In this document: positions 43,109 through 51,868 of the stretch, one piece after another | How the letters are laid out: each line of letters starts with the position of its first letter | How positions within the stretch are numbered: position 1 is the stretch's first letter | From: Hymenobacter busanensis | GTDB lineage: Bacteria; Bacteroidota; Bacteroidia; Cytophagales; Hymenobacteraceae | Length of the DNA: 64,000 bases | Direction of reading: 5' to 3' | NCBI RefSeq assembly: GCF_008727865.1 | Contig: NZ_VTWU01000008.1 | Location: forward strand, 1 to 64,000 | Program-made: the position numbers and the translations under genes | The notes under the pieces: generated by a model | The model's input: the letters and a program-made list of their open reading frames with translations, nothing else | Databases searched by the model: none | What the model was told of the DNA's origin: nothing

Positions 43109-45295
43109 ATGCTACGCAAACTTTTACCCGCGCTGCTGTTGGCCGTTAGCGCCTGGTGGTCGGCCGGTCAGGCGCAGGCCCAGCGCCAGGCTCACCCCGA
43201 GCACACCTTTGGTTTCCGCTGCTCTTTCGACAGCGTGCAGCAGGCCGAGTGGCAGCGCCACCCCGGCGCGGAGGCCGAATACCGCCGCTTTTTGCGCAGC
43301 GTAGCCGAAATGGCACCGGCCGAGCAAGCCCGCTTGCGTGCCCTGCCCGACGTGACCGTGCCGGTGGTGGTGCACATCATTCATACCGGCGGCGCCAACA
43401 ACATTTCCGACGCCCAGGTGTACGATGCCATCCGCATCCTGAACGAGGACTTCAACAAGCTGAACCGCGACACGGCCGACGTCATTGCCGCGTTCCAGCC
43501 GATTTATGCCCGCGTGGGCTTCCAGTTCCGACTAGCCCGGAAAGACCCCAACGGCAACTGCACCACCGGCATCACGCGCACCTACTCCACGCAAACCACC
43601 GTGGGCGACAACAGCGTGAAGGACGTGATTCGCTGGGACCAAAACCGCTACGTGAACATTTGGGTGACAGACCGCGCCAACGGCGCCGGCGGCTACGCCA
43701 TCCTGCCCTGCGGCGGCGGCCTCTACGACGGCATCGTAATTCTGAACACCCAGTTTGCCAGCATCGGCCGCTCGTGCGGCTCCAACTTCTGCGCCCGCTC
43801 GCTCACCCACGAAATGGGCCACCACTTTGGGCTGCCGCACGTGTGGGGCGGTAGCAACACCCCCGGCCTGGCCTCCAACTGCGGCCTCGACGACGGCATT
43901 GCCGACACGCCCAACACCACGGGCGTGGGCGCACCGGCTGGTGGCAGCGGCTGCCCGCTCACCAGCGCCCCCTGCGGCGTGCTGGCCAACGTGCAGAACT
44001 ACATGGACTATGCCTCCTGCATCAAGATGTTCACCGAAGGCCAGAAAGCGGTGATGCGCTCGGCCCTGAACCTGCCCTGCCGCGCTACGCTGGTGTCGCA
44101 GGCCAACCTGGTGGCCACGGGCACCAACGACGGTTATGTGCCGGTGCCTTGCACTCCCACCATTGCATTCCGCGCTTCCGTCAACACCATCTGTCAGGGC
44201 GGCTCGGTATCGTTCACCGATTACTCCTACAACGCCGACCTGACGGGTGCCCAATACCAGTGGAGCTTCCCCGGCGGCACGCCCTCCAGCGCCTCCACCC
44301 GCACCGCATCGGTTACCTACAACACGCCCGGCGTGTACGACGTGACCCTGACCGTGACAACGGCCGCCGGCGCTTCCACCACCGAAACGCGCCAGCAGGT
44401 AGTGCGCGTGCTGGGTGCCGCTGCCGCTTTCAGCGCCCCCTACGTGGAAACCTTTGCTAACCCAACCTGGCCGACCAACCCCACGGACCCCGACAAGAGC
44501 TGGCGCGTGGAAAGTAACGTGCCCGCGGCCAGCAAATGGGCGCGCATCTCGGGCATCGGCTCGCCGCTCCAAGGCGGCACCGACGACTCGTCGATTCGCC
44601 TCTCGCTCGGCTCCAACAGCCTGCCCGACGGCACCATCACTACGCTCTACTCGCCCATCATCAACTTGGCAGCTACGCCCACCAGCGGCACCTACGAGGT
44701 AGCCTTCGACCGCGCGTATGCCCGCCGCAACTCGGCCTCGGCCGATCAGCTACGCATTTATTTCAGCGGCGACTGCGGCCAGAGCTGGACCAGCCCGGCT
44801 ACCGTCAACGCCGCGTCGCTCGTGAGCAACGGCGGCGCTTACGTGGTCGGCTCGTTCTTCCCGCAGGCCTCGCAGTGGGCCGTTACGTCGCTGGCTATTC
44901 CCACGGCTTTGCAAAGCGCGACGCGCTTGATTGTGCGCATCGACGTGACCAGCAACGGCGGCAACTTTTTGTACCTCGACAACTTCCGCGTAGCCGACCC
45001 CACGGTAGCGGCCACACACGCCGCCGACATGGCCACGCGCAACATCGGCGTGTTCCCCAACCCGCTTTCCCAGGAAACAGCCGTGCATTTCCGCCTCGAC
45101 CAGCCCACCACGGCCCAGGTGCAAGTGCTCGATTTGCTGGGCCGCTCGGTGCTGACCACCAAGGCGCAGCACTTTGGCGCCGGCCAGCAGCAGATTCCGT
45201 TGCAGGCCGCTGGCAAGCACCTGAGCGCCGGCGTGTACGTCGTGCAGCTCACCCTGGGCCAGCAGCGTTACACCACCCGAGTAGTCGTGCAATAA
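43109..45295 (+). CDS. M43 family zinc metalloprotease with PKD and T9SS domains
   Basis: Protein of 728 residues. The start at 43109 gives a signal peptide (MLRKLLPALLLAVSAWWS...AQAQ). The pappalysin-type catalytic domain (about 85-330) carries the zinc site HEMGHHFGLPHVW (HExxHxxGxxH), and the Met-turn may be VQNYMDYASC. A PKD domain follows (about 365-445: YQWSFPGG, YDVTLTVTT), then a jelly-roll-like part and a C-terminal T9SS sorting domain (IGVFPNPLSQE ... LSAGVYVVQL). Secreted or surface-attached protease. A terminator follows. Confidence 0.94.
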   Translation: MLRKLLPALLLAVSAWWSAGQAQAQRQAHPEHTFGFRCSFDSVQQAEWQRHPGAEAEYRRFLRSVAEMAPAEQARLRALPDVTVPVVVHIIHTGGANNISDAQVYDAIRILNEDFNKLNRDTADVIAAFQPIYARVGFQFRLARKDPNGNCTTGITRTYSTQTTVGDNSVKDVIRWDQNRYVNIWVTDRANGAGGYAILPCGGGLYDGIVILNTQFASIGRSCGSNFCARSLTHEMGHHFGLPHVWGGSNTPGLASNCGLDDGIADTPNTTGVGAPAGGSGCPLTSAPCGVLANVQNYMDYASCIKMFTEGQKAVMRSALNLPCRATLVSQANLVATGTNDGYVPVPCTPTIAFRASVNTICQGGSVSFTDYSYNADLTGAQYQWSFPGGTPSSASTRTASVTYNTPGVYDVTLTVTTAAGASTTETRQQVVRVLGAAAAFSAPYVETFANPTWPTNPTDPDKSWRVESNVPAASKWARISGIGSPLQGGTDDSSIRLSLGSNSLPDGTITTLYSPIINLAATPTSGTYEVAFDRAYARRNSASADQLRIYFSGDCGQSWTSPATVNAASLVSNGGAYVVGSFFPQASQWAVTSLAIPTALQSATRLIVRIDVTSNGGNFLYLDNFRVADPTVAATHAADMATRNIGVFPNPLSQETAVHFRLDQPTTAQVQVLDLLGRSVLTTKAQHFGAGQQQIPLQAAGKHLSAGVYVVQLTLGQQRYTTRVVVQ

Positions 45296-45317
45296 GCCGT
45301 TTGCGTCTTCATGCTAG

Positions 45318-45350
45318 CAACGCCCCGGTGCTTCGGTACCGGGGCGTTGT
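45318..45350 (+). terminator. Terminator of the metalloprotease gene
   Basis: A 12-base stem CAACGCCCCGGT / ACCGGGGCGTTG with a GC-rich loop and a short T-rich tail. Confidence 0.85.
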
Positions 45351-45405
45351 TGTTTGATGTCGTCTGCCGATACCAGGCCATGCGCAACCGGGAAATGCCG
45401 CGCCC

Positions 45406-45413
45406 TATCTTTG
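45406..45413 (+). promoter_or_regulatory. Candidate -7 element of the thioesterase gene
   Basis: TATCTTTG, a perfect TAnnTTTG match, 33 bases upstream of the ATG at 45447. No clear -33 element. Confidence 0.45.
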
Positions 45414-45446
45414 CGGCCGATTTTCAGCCCTACGCCTTTACCTGTG

Positions 45447-45965
45447 ATGCGCAAACAGAAACCCGTCCAAGAGTCTTTCGTTCGGATGACCGAGCTGGTG
45501 CTGCCCAACGACACCAACACGCTCAACAACCTGATGGGCGGCCGCATGATGCACCTGATGGACATTGCCGCCGCCATTGCGGCCCAGCGCCACTCCAACC
45601 GTATCGTCGTCACGGCCTCGGTCGATAACGTGTCGTTTCGCGAAGGCATTCGGCTGGGCAATGTGGTGACGCTGGAAGCCAAAGTGACGCGCTCCTTCAG
45701 CTCCAGCATGGAAGTGCACATCGACGTGTGGGCCGAGGACATTCCGAGCGGCACCAAGGTCAAATCCAACGAAGCCTACTTCACCTTCGTGGCCGTCGAC
45801 CAGTCGGGCCGGCCCATCGACGTGCCCGAAGCCGTGGCCGAAACCGAGGAGGAAATCAAGCACTACGACGGGGCCCTGCGCCGCCGCCAGCTGCGCCTGG
45901 TGCTGGCCGGCCGCATGAAGCCCAACGAAGCCTCGGAGCTGAAAGCCCTGTTTGACATAGCGTAA
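45447..45965 (+). CDS. Acyl-CoA thioesterase, HotDog fold
   Basis: Protein of 172 residues of the YciA/BFIT-like group. It hydrolyses acyl-CoA to free acid and CoA. Motifs: ELVLPNDTNTLNNLMGGRMM (catalytic Asn/Gly region), MDIAAAIAAQRHSN, VDNVSFREGIRLGNVVTLEA and VKSNEAYFTFVAV. The C-terminus is basic (RRRQLRLVLAGRMKP). The start at 45447 (MRKQKPVQESFVRM) is the usual position; the in-frame upstream part contains the preceding promoter region. Confidence 0.93.
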   Translation: MRKQKPVQESFVRMTELVLPNDTNTLNNLMGGRMMHLMDIAAAIAAQRHSNRIVVTASVDNVSFREGIRLGNVVTLEAKVTRSFSSSMEVHIDVWAEDIPSGTKVKSNEAYFTFVAVDQSGRPIDVPEAVAETEEEIKHYDGALRRRQLRLVLAGRMKPNEASELKALFDIA

Positions 45966-46068
45966 CCGGGCGCTTATCTTCGGGTAGCGCGGCGGTAGCC
46001 AGCGGGCCTTGGTCTTTCGGACTGCTGCCGCGCCCGGTTTCTCCTTTGTTTAGCCTTCTTTCTTCCTC

Positions 46069-46824
46069 GTGGACGACGCAACGCTTGCCTTCTACCAACA
46101 GCTCTACACCGGCACGCCGCTGTACGTGGTGAACGAGCCCCACGCGGCCCCCGTCTCCCCAGCACCCCAGGCAGCCGTTACACAAGTGGCTGCACCTGCG
46201 CCACCACCGGCACCGCCCGTTGCGCCGGTTCCGCCAGTTGTAGCGGCCCTAGCCGACGAACCAGCCGGCAGCCCTGCCCCAAGCCGTCTACCGTCGTTGG
46301 CTGACTTGAAAGCGGCGCGTCTGGCGGCCCAGGCCCAAGCAGCACCTGCTCCGACAGCGGCAGCCCAACCAGTTACGCCTGTTGCAGCCGCTGCAGCGCC
46401 CGCGCCAGCACCGCCGGCTACGCGCGCCCCGGTGCCCTTCGACACCTTGGGCAGCAACCCTCGCGGGATTGTGCTGCTGGTGCGCGTGGAGCCCGAAAAC
46501 CTGATCAAGCTGCAACGCAACGTATTCCTCAACAACATGCTCAAAGCCATTGGGCAGGTGATGGAGGAATGCGTGGTGGTGAACGTGCGCAGCCCCTACC
46601 CGGTGGCCGTGGAGGAGCTGCGGGCGCGCGGCTTGGCCGCCACCCAGGTTATCGGCTTCGGCAAGAATTTGCTCGACGTAGCCACCAAGCGCACCCAGCC
46701 CTACGAACCCGTGCGCCTCGGTGACGTAGCCTACCTGCCGGCGGCCGAAGTGGAAATCATTGAGTACGACAACGGCCGCAAAAAACAGCTCTGGCAGGCG
46801 CTCCAACGCATGTTTTTGGGTTAG
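46069..46824 (+). CDS. Protein with Pro/Ala linker and conserved C-terminal domain, GTG start
   Basis: Protein of 251 residues. GTG start at 46069 ((M)DDATLAFYQQLYTGTPLY); no suitable ATG. Residues 30-120 are a Pro/Ala-rich linker. The C-terminal ~130 residues are compact and probably conserved (GIVLLVRVEPENLIKLQ, MLKAIGQVMEECVVVNV, VIGFGKNLLDVATKR, AEVEIIEYDNGRKKQLWQAL). The fold might resemble small DNA-polymerase-clamp-loader psi-type proteins, but this is a guess. No family confirmed. Confidence 0.75.
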   Translation: MDDATLAFYQQLYTGTPLYVVNEPHAAPVSPAPQAAVTQVAAPAPPPAPPVAPVPPVVAALADEPAGSPAPSRLPSLADLKAARLAAQAQAAPAPTAAAQPVTPVAAAAAPAPAPPATRAPVPFDTLGSNPRGIVLLVRVEPENLIKLQRNVFLNNMLKAIGQVMEECVVVNVRSPYPVAVEELRARGLAATQVIGFGKNLLDVATKRTQPYEPVRLGDVAYLPAAEVEIIEYDNGRKKQLWQALQRMFLG

Positions 46825-46841
46825 AGCCGCACCTGGTCGGG

Positions 46842-47996
46842 TTAGTCAAACAAGTCGATTAGACTTTCAAACAGGGATTCGCCGCGCAAATCCTGCCCGA
46901 TGACGCGGCCCTGCGCATCGAGCAACAGGGAAGCGGGAATGCTGCGGAGCGGAAAACGCGCGTACGAGGCCTTGCCGTTGGGGTCCCAGGTGAGCACGCC
47001 CGTCAAGCTGTCTTCGGCAATTATTTCTTGCCATGCGGCCCGCTCGGGCTCTAGGCACACGCTGTACAGGCGCAGGCCCTGCTTGGCGTATTCGGCGCAC
47101 ATCTGGTGCACCTGCTTGGCTTCGGTGCGGAACTGCCGCTGCGCCGGCCACCAGAAATACACCAGCACCGGCTGCCCCTTGAGCGATGACAACGCCACGG
47201 GGCGGCCGTCGACGCCGGGCAGCACGAAATCCTCGGAGCCCAGCTCCCGCACTACCTTGGAGGCGTCGAGCCGCATCTTGGCACCAATGTATTTGGTGTA
47301 GGGCGAATGGGGCCGCAACTGCTCGTAACGCGTACGCATGGAATCGATAAACGCGAGGTCGATGCTGTAATCGAGCAGGTGGGCGGTGGCGTAGGCAGCG
47401 GCGAGCGAAGCGGGGCGGGCGCGCACAAACTGCCGCACTCCGCGGCGGAAAAGGGTTTTGGTTTGGTAATACCGCCGCTGCACCACCTGCATGGTGTCGG
47501 GGTGTGAGTTTGCCGCCACCAAGCGGCGCTCCAGCCCCTGCACGCGCCGCTCCTGCTGCCGAATCAGAACTTGCAGCTCCTGCAGTTGGTCGGTTTCGGC
47601 ATATCCTCGCACCACATAGGTGGCCGCCGAGCGGCGTAGGTCGCCCGCAATCTGCTGCGCCGAGCCGTTGCCAATTACCAAGGTGAGGGTACGGACAGAA
47701 TCGGCAGGAGCACCGGGCGTGCGGGCCGCAAAGCGGTACAGGGCGGTATCGGGCACTTGGCCGCGCAGCTCAAACCGGCCCTTCTCATCGACCAAGGCCG
47801 AATCGAGGACCACCGGCGCATTGGCCAACGATTTGAGGCTAATCACCGTACCGGGCACGGCCGAAGTTAGCCGGCCCTGAACGCTAAACCCGGTAGCGCC
47901 GGCGCGGGTCGTCGGGGCCGTGCCACGCTGGCACGCCGCTACCGGCAGCAGCAATAAAACACTCCGCAGAACGGCCGACCACAGCAGGTTTTTCAT
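46842..47996 (-). CDS. DUF4369-thioredoxin-like lipoprotein lacking catalytic cysteines
   Basis: Protein of 384 residues. Lipoprotein signal (MKNLLWSAVLRSVLLLLPVAAC), DUF4369 at about 35-125 (FSVQGRLTSAVPGTVISLKS), a helical linker, then a TlpA/AhpC-TSA domain from about 255. Where the paralogues have WASWCGPCRQENP this one has WWPAQRQFRTEA, so both catalytic cysteines are gone; the cis-Pro loop (SIPASLLL) is kept. It is therefore not a disulfide reductase and may be a binding protein. First of four tandem paralogues (46842-51755). Confidence 0.88.
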   Translation of the reverse strand: MKNLLWSAVLRSVLLLLPVAACQRGTAPTTRAGATGFSVQGRLTSAVPGTVISLKSLANAPVVLDSALVDEKGRFELRGQVPDTALYRFAARTPGAPADSVRTLTLVIGNGSAQQIAGDLRRSAATYVVRGYAETDQLQELQVLIRQQERRVQGLERRLVAANSHPDTMQVVQRRYYQTKTLFRRGVRQFVRARPASLAAAYATAHLLDYSIDLAFIDSMRTRYEQLRPHSPYTKYIGAKMRLDASKVVRELGSEDFVLPGVDGRPVALSSLKGQPVLVYFWWPAQRQFRTEAKQVHQMCAEYAKQGLRLYSVCLEPERAAWQEIIAEDSLTGVLTWDPNGKASYARFPLRSIPASLLLDAQGRVIGQDLRGESLFESLIDLFD

Positions 47997-48078
47997 GCAC
48001 GTCAGCCGTATTTGTCAGCTGGCCCCAAAGATAAACCGGCGGTTTGAGTCGGCTTCGTTCGCGCTGGGCTTAAACGCA

Positions 48079-48107
48079 CCGAGCCCGCCGGATTGCGGCG
48101 GGCTCGG
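48079..48107 (-). terminator. GC-rich hairpin downstream of the second paralogue
   Basis: A 12-base perfect stem CCGAGCCCGCCG / CGGCGGGCTCGG with a 5-base loop, between two DUF4369-thioredoxin genes. There is no T-run, so termination is uncertain. Confidence 0.6.
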
Positions 48108-48128
48108 CGGTGGCAGCGAAGGAAAACG

Positions 48129-49280
48129 CTACTTGATGGTCTTGGCCAAGCGGGCGTCCAGGGCGTCGCCGCGCAGGTTTTTGGCAATGATTTTTCCCTG
48201 TGGATCGAGCAAGAAGTTCATCGGAATAGATTGCACGCCGTAGGCCTGGCCGGCGGCCGACTGCCAGCCTTTAAGGTCCGAAACGTGGGTCCAGGTCAGG
48301 CCGTCGGCGGCAATGGCTTTTTCCCACTTGCCCTTGTCCTGGTCCAGCGACACGCCGTAGACAGTGAATTTCCGGTCCTTGTACTTGTTGAAAGTGCGAA
48401 CCACATTGGGGTTTTCCTGCCGGCAGGGGCCGCACCAAGAGGCCCAGAAATCGAGCAGGACGTACTGCCCGCGCAGGCTGCTCAAGGCCACTGTTTTGCC
48501 TTCCGGCGTGGTCAGGTTGATGTCGGGCGCTACCGAGCCGAGGGCGGTTTTGCGCAGGGGCTCCAGCTTCTGCACCAAGGCTTTGGTGTAGCGCGAGTTG
48601 GGGTTGGACTTCTTCAGGCCGGTGGCTACCGAGTCGGCAAAACCGAAGTTCTCGTCGGGGTTTACCACGTTGGTCAGCACAAAGGCCGACACCACCGACT
48701 TGGGGTTTTGCAGAATCAGCTTCTTGATGCCAGCGGTGTGGCTGGCCTGCGAGGCAAAATACTGCCGCTCCAGAATTTTCAGCGAATCGAGGCGGCCGGC
48801 CTGCCCGTTGGCCTGGTAGCGGGCGTTCAGCGACGCTTCCGTGGCTTTCGACTGCACCATGGCGCGCGTCACCTGCTGGAGCATCTCCGAGTCCTTGGAG
48901 CCCTTCACGGTGTAGTCGCGGCTGAACTGTTGGGCGTCGCCGGTCAGCTGCAGCTTGGTTTTGTTGTCGAGGGCCACCAGCACTTGGTTTGGCTCGTTGA
49001 TTTTCACTTGGTAGAGTGCGACTTCCGAGGCCGTACCCGTAAACGTGAACCGGCCTTGCGCATCGGTGGTAGCGGTGTCGCGGGTCACAAACTGGGTATC
49101 CATCAGTTCGGAGAGGTACACCTTGGTGCCGGGCGCCGCGTTGCGCAGCTGCCCGCTGATTTCAAAACCGCCTTTGCCGCCAGCGGCCGCGGTTTCGGAC
49201 GACGAGGCTTCGGAGCAGGACGTGTGGGTGGCGCCAAATACGGCGGCGGCCAGCATGAGACTGAGCATAGGGTATTTCAT
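48129..49280 (-). CDS. DUF4369-TlpA thioredoxin (paralogue 2)
   Basis: Protein of 383 residues. The start at 49280 gives a signal peptide or lipoprotein signal (MKYPMLSLMLAAAVFGATHTSC). DUF4369 at about 35-130 (FEISGQLRNAAPGTKVYLSE), then a helical region and a TlpA domain with DFWASWCGPCRQENPNV and the cis-Pro loop QSIPMNFLLD. It would reduce periplasmic disulfides, as ResA/TlpA do. It shares a 99-base stretch (48261-48359) with 97 identities to paralogue 4, pointing to recent conversion. Confidence 0.93.
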   Translation of the reverse strand: MKYPMLSLMLAAAVFGATHTSCSEASSSETAAAGGKGGFEISGQLRNAAPGTKVYLSELMDTQFVTRDTATTDAQGRFTFTGTASEVALYQVKINEPNQVLVALDNKTKLQLTGDAQQFSRDYTVKGSKDSEMLQQVTRAMVQSKATEASLNARYQANGQAGRLDSLKILERQYFASQASHTAGIKKLILQNPKSVVSAFVLTNVVNPDENFGFADSVATGLKKSNPNSRYTKALVQKLEPLRKTALGSVAPDINLTTPEGKTVALSSLRGQYVLLDFWASWCGPCRQENPNVVRTFNKYKDRKFTVYGVSLDQDKGKWEKAIAADGLTWTHVSDLKGWQSAAGQAYGVQSIPMNFLLDPQGKIIAKNLRGDALDARLAKTIK

Positions 49281-49422
49281 CTGCGAGAGTAACGAGCCAA
49301 CGGCAAACGTATTGGCCCGGCAAGGACGGAATTTTCTACCTGCAAGTTGGCACTTTGGCCGCGAATGCGGAAGCCGCCCCCGGCCGTTCTGCAAAACCCG
49401 AAACCACCGGCTTGGTTCCCGG

Positions 49423-50484
49423 CTACCTTCCGCTCAGCAGCTTGGCCACTTGCTTTTCCAGCGCCGGCCCGCGCAAGCCCTTGGCCACCACGCGGCCTTC
49501 GCGGTCGAGCAGCACGCTGTAGGGCACGGCCGTTACGTTGTAGGCCTGCCCGGCCACGCTCTGCCAGCCTTTCAGGTCCGAGACGTGCACCCACGGCAAG
49601 CCGTCGGTGGCAATGGCCTTCTGCCACTTGGCAGCCGAGTCGTCGAGCGACACGCTGTAGATTTCCAGTCCTTTGGGCTGATACTGCTGGTAGAGCCTGA
49701 CCAGGGCGGGGTTTTCGGCGCGGCAGGGCCCGCACCACGAGGCCCAGAAATCGACCAGCACCACCTTGCCGCGCAGGCTGCTCAGGGCCACCGGCTGGCC
49801 GTTAGGAGCCGGCAGGTTGATGTCGGGCGCCAAGTCGGCTTTGTTCACCGGCACTACTTTGGTGCGATTCTCGGCCAAGACCTTGGTAGCCGATAATTCG
49901 GGCAGGCGGCGCACGTACTCGGCCGTCATCGAATCGACAAACGCCTGCTGGCTTTCCTGCCGGGCTAGGTAGTTTTTCACCACGTAGGGCCCCACGAACG
50001 ACCCGGCATTCTGCCGAATCAGGCCGCGCAACCTGCGCAAGCGCCGGTCGTCGGCCTTGTGCTGCTCAAACAAGTACGGAACATACTCGATAAACTCCCT
50101 CCAGAATGCCACGTCGACTGTACCACTCAATTGCCCGGCCGCCCACCGCTCGGCGCTGGCCGCTTCGTAGCGCAGCTGCGCACCCGGCGCAAGGGGCAGG
50201 CTCACAATTTCGCGGCGGCCACTGACGCCCAGGCTATAGATGCCCGGTTCGGGCACCTGCCCCCGCAGGACAAACTGTCCCGCCGCATCCACCACGGCCG
50301 AATCGAGCCGCAGGTGGTGCAGGTTGCGGTATTGGCTCACGTACAGCTTGGTGCCGGCGGGCATGTCGCGCACGTGGCCGCGCAGCTCGTAGGGGTTGTT
50401 GGTGGGGTTGTCGGGAACAACACGTATACCCGAGCCGGCTAACAGGGCGAGGCAGAGAAACGAATGGAGCATGGGAATGAGCAT
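49423..50484 (-). CDS. DUF4369-TlpA thioredoxin (paralogue 3)
   Basis: Protein of 353 residues with a signal peptide (MLIPMLHSFLCLALLAGSGI). The start at 50484 was chosen; the ATG at 50472 is also possible. DUF4369 at about 28-115 (YELRGHVRDMPAGTKLYVSQ), then TlpA with DFWASWCGPCRAENP and VPYSVLLD. Catalytic cysteines are intact. The linker is shorter than in paralogues 2 and 4. The open frame extends upstream to 50934, but that part is antisense to paralogue 4 and was excluded. Confidence 0.92.
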   Translation of the reverse strand: MLIPMLHSFLCLALLAGSGIRVVPDNPTNNPYELRGHVRDMPAGTKLYVSQYRNLHHLRLDSAVVDAAGQFVLRGQVPEPGIYSLGVSGRREIVSLPLAPGAQLRYEAASAERWAAGQLSGTVDVAFWREFIEYVPYLFEQHKADDRRLRRLRGLIRQNAGSFVGPYVVKNYLARQESQQAFVDSMTAEYVRRLPELSATKVLAENRTKVVPVNKADLAPDINLPAPNGQPVALSSLRGKVVLVDFWASWCGPCRAENPALVRLYQQYQPKGLEIYSVSLDDSAAKWQKAIATDGLPWVHVSDLKGWQSVAGQAYNVTAVPYSVLLDREGRVVAKGLRGPALEKQVAKLLSGR

Positions 50485-50563
50485 GCGCGCGGAAGAAATG
50501 AAACAGTAGCAACGCGAGACGCCGCCAGCAACCGAACCGGGGCTTGCGGCCCCGAAACAAGCA

Positions 50564-50600
50564 CAAAACCCGCCGGCGACCAAACGCCCGGCGGGTTTTG
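50564..50600 (-). terminator. Terminator of paralogue 4
   Basis: A 13-base stem CAAAACCCGCCGG / CCGGCGGGTTTTG between paralogues 3 and 4. Confidence 0.85.
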
Positions 50601-50624
50601 CAGAAGTTGTGTTCGGTGAACAGG

Positions 50625-51755
50625 CTAGTTCAGCAGCGACGCCACTTTCTTCTCCAGCTCTTCGCCGCGCAGGTTTTTGGCAATGATGCGGCCCTGCGGG
50701 TCGATGAGCACCGTAGCTGGAATGGCCCGGATGCCGTACTGCTGCCCGGCCGCGCTCTGCCAGCCTTTCAGGTCCGAAACGTGGGTCCAGGTCAGGCCGT
50801 CGGCGGCAATGGCTTTTTCCCACTTGCCCTTGTCCTGGTCCAGCGACACACCGTAAATCTCGAAGCCTTTGCTTTTGTAGGCGTTGTAGAGCTTCACCAC
50901 GTTGGGGTTTTCCTGCCGGCACGGGCCGCACCACGACGCCCAGAAGTCCACCATCACGTATTTGCCCCGCAGGCTACTGAGCGGAATGATTTTGCCATCG
51001 GCCCCAGCCAGCTGAATATCGGGTGCTAGGGCGCCCACGGCGGTGGCCTTTTGCTTGGCCTGGTGCTCCAGCAGGGTTTTGGTGTAGCGCGAAGCGGGCT
51101 GCACTTTCTGGTAAATAGCCGTTACCGAGTCAAGAAAAGCAGCCTGGGCTTCGTCGCCGAGCAAGGTGAGGGCCGCGTAGGGTGCCAGAAACGACGTTTG
51201 CCGCGCCAGCCGCTTGGTGGTAACGGCCATGGCGGCATCCAAGGCTTCGCCCTGCTTCTCGATGGCGGCCTTGGCGGTTTCATCCTTGGCGTCGCGGTAA
51301 GCCGTCGACAGTTCGCGCATTTGCATCATGCTACGCATGCGGGCCTGTTGGAAGGTTAAGTAGGTATCGGCTTCGGCCGAGCCGCGCACGGCGCCGGTTT
51401 GTGCCAGCTTGGTGGCGTCGCCGGTTACTTGCAGCTTCGCCCCGGCCGCGAGCGGCAAGCCCATCGACTCTTTCTGCTTGTCGACGGCCAAATAATAGAT
51501 TGCGGCATCCTCAACGCGCCCGCGCAACGTAAACGCCCCGCCTGCGTCCACCGTTGCCGAATCGAGGCGCGTGGAGCGGCCGGCGTTCTGGTCGACGATG
51601 TACACCTTGGTACCAGCCGGCGCGTTCTGCAGCTTGCCGCTGATTTCAACATTGGATTTGCTGGCTGCTTTCGACGCTTTGGCACTGCGCTGGGCCAGAG
51701 CGGGCGTGGTCAGCAGGGCCGCCAGGGCCAGAGCAGAATACGGTTTCAGGAACAT
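50625..51755 (-). CDS. DUF4369-TlpA thioredoxin (paralogue 4)
   Basis: Protein of 376 residues with a signal peptide (MFLKPYSALALAALLTTPALA|Q). DUF4369 at about 35-125 (VEISGKLQNAPAGTKVYIVD), a helical region, then TlpA with DFWASWCGPCRQENPNV and AIPATVLIDPQGR. It is likely a periplasmic thiol-disulfide reductase. The thioredoxin part has the stretch DQDKGKWEKAIAADG, followed by WTHVSDLKG, identical to paralogue 2. It lies downstream of gatB, separated by a terminator. Confidence 0.94.
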   Translation of the reverse strand: MFLKPYSALALAALLTTPALAQRSAKASKAASKSNVEISGKLQNAPAGTKVYIVDQNAGRSTRLDSATVDAGGAFTLRGRVEDAAIYYLAVDKQKESMGLPLAAGAKLQVTGDATKLAQTGAVRGSAEADTYLTFQQARMRSMMQMRELSTAYRDAKDETAKAAIEKQGEALDAAMAVTTKRLARQTSFLAPYAALTLLGDEAQAAFLDSVTAIYQKVQPASRYTKTLLEHQAKQKATAVGALAPDIQLAGADGKIIPLSSLRGKYVMVDFWASWCGPCRQENPNVVKLYNAYKSKGFEIYGVSLDQDKGKWEKAIAADGLTWTHVSDLKGWQSAAGQQYGIRAIPATVLIDPQGRIIAKNLRGEELEKKVASLLN

Positions 51756-51785
51756 AGCTACGGTTGGTTGAGGTGGTAAGAAAAC

Positions 51786-51827
51786 GAAAAATCACCGCCC
51801 GACTATAAGCCCGGCAGTGATTTTTCC
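51786..51827 (-). terminator. Terminator of gatB
   Basis: A hairpin with arms GAAAAATCACCGCC and GGCAGTGATTTTTC, almost symmetrical, with T-rich flanks, 42 bases past the gatB stop. Confidence 0.75.
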
Positions 51828-51868
51828 AAAGTCCCGGTTGCAGCCGGCGCGGTTGCACCGCCTGGGCG

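Noticed and set aside
43532-44572. 346-residue minus-strand open frame opposite the metalloprotease
   Set aside because: Gly/Val/His-rich with no motifs; antisense of the HExxH protease gene.
46842-47996. Pseudogene status of the cysteine-less thioredoxin gene
   Set aside because: The frame, signal peptide and both domains are intact and there is no premature stop, so it is kept as a gene.
49423-50934. 503-residue form of DUF4369-TlpA paralogue 3
   Set aside because: The N-terminal 150 residues are antisense to paralogue 4; the signal peptide at 50484 marks the true start.
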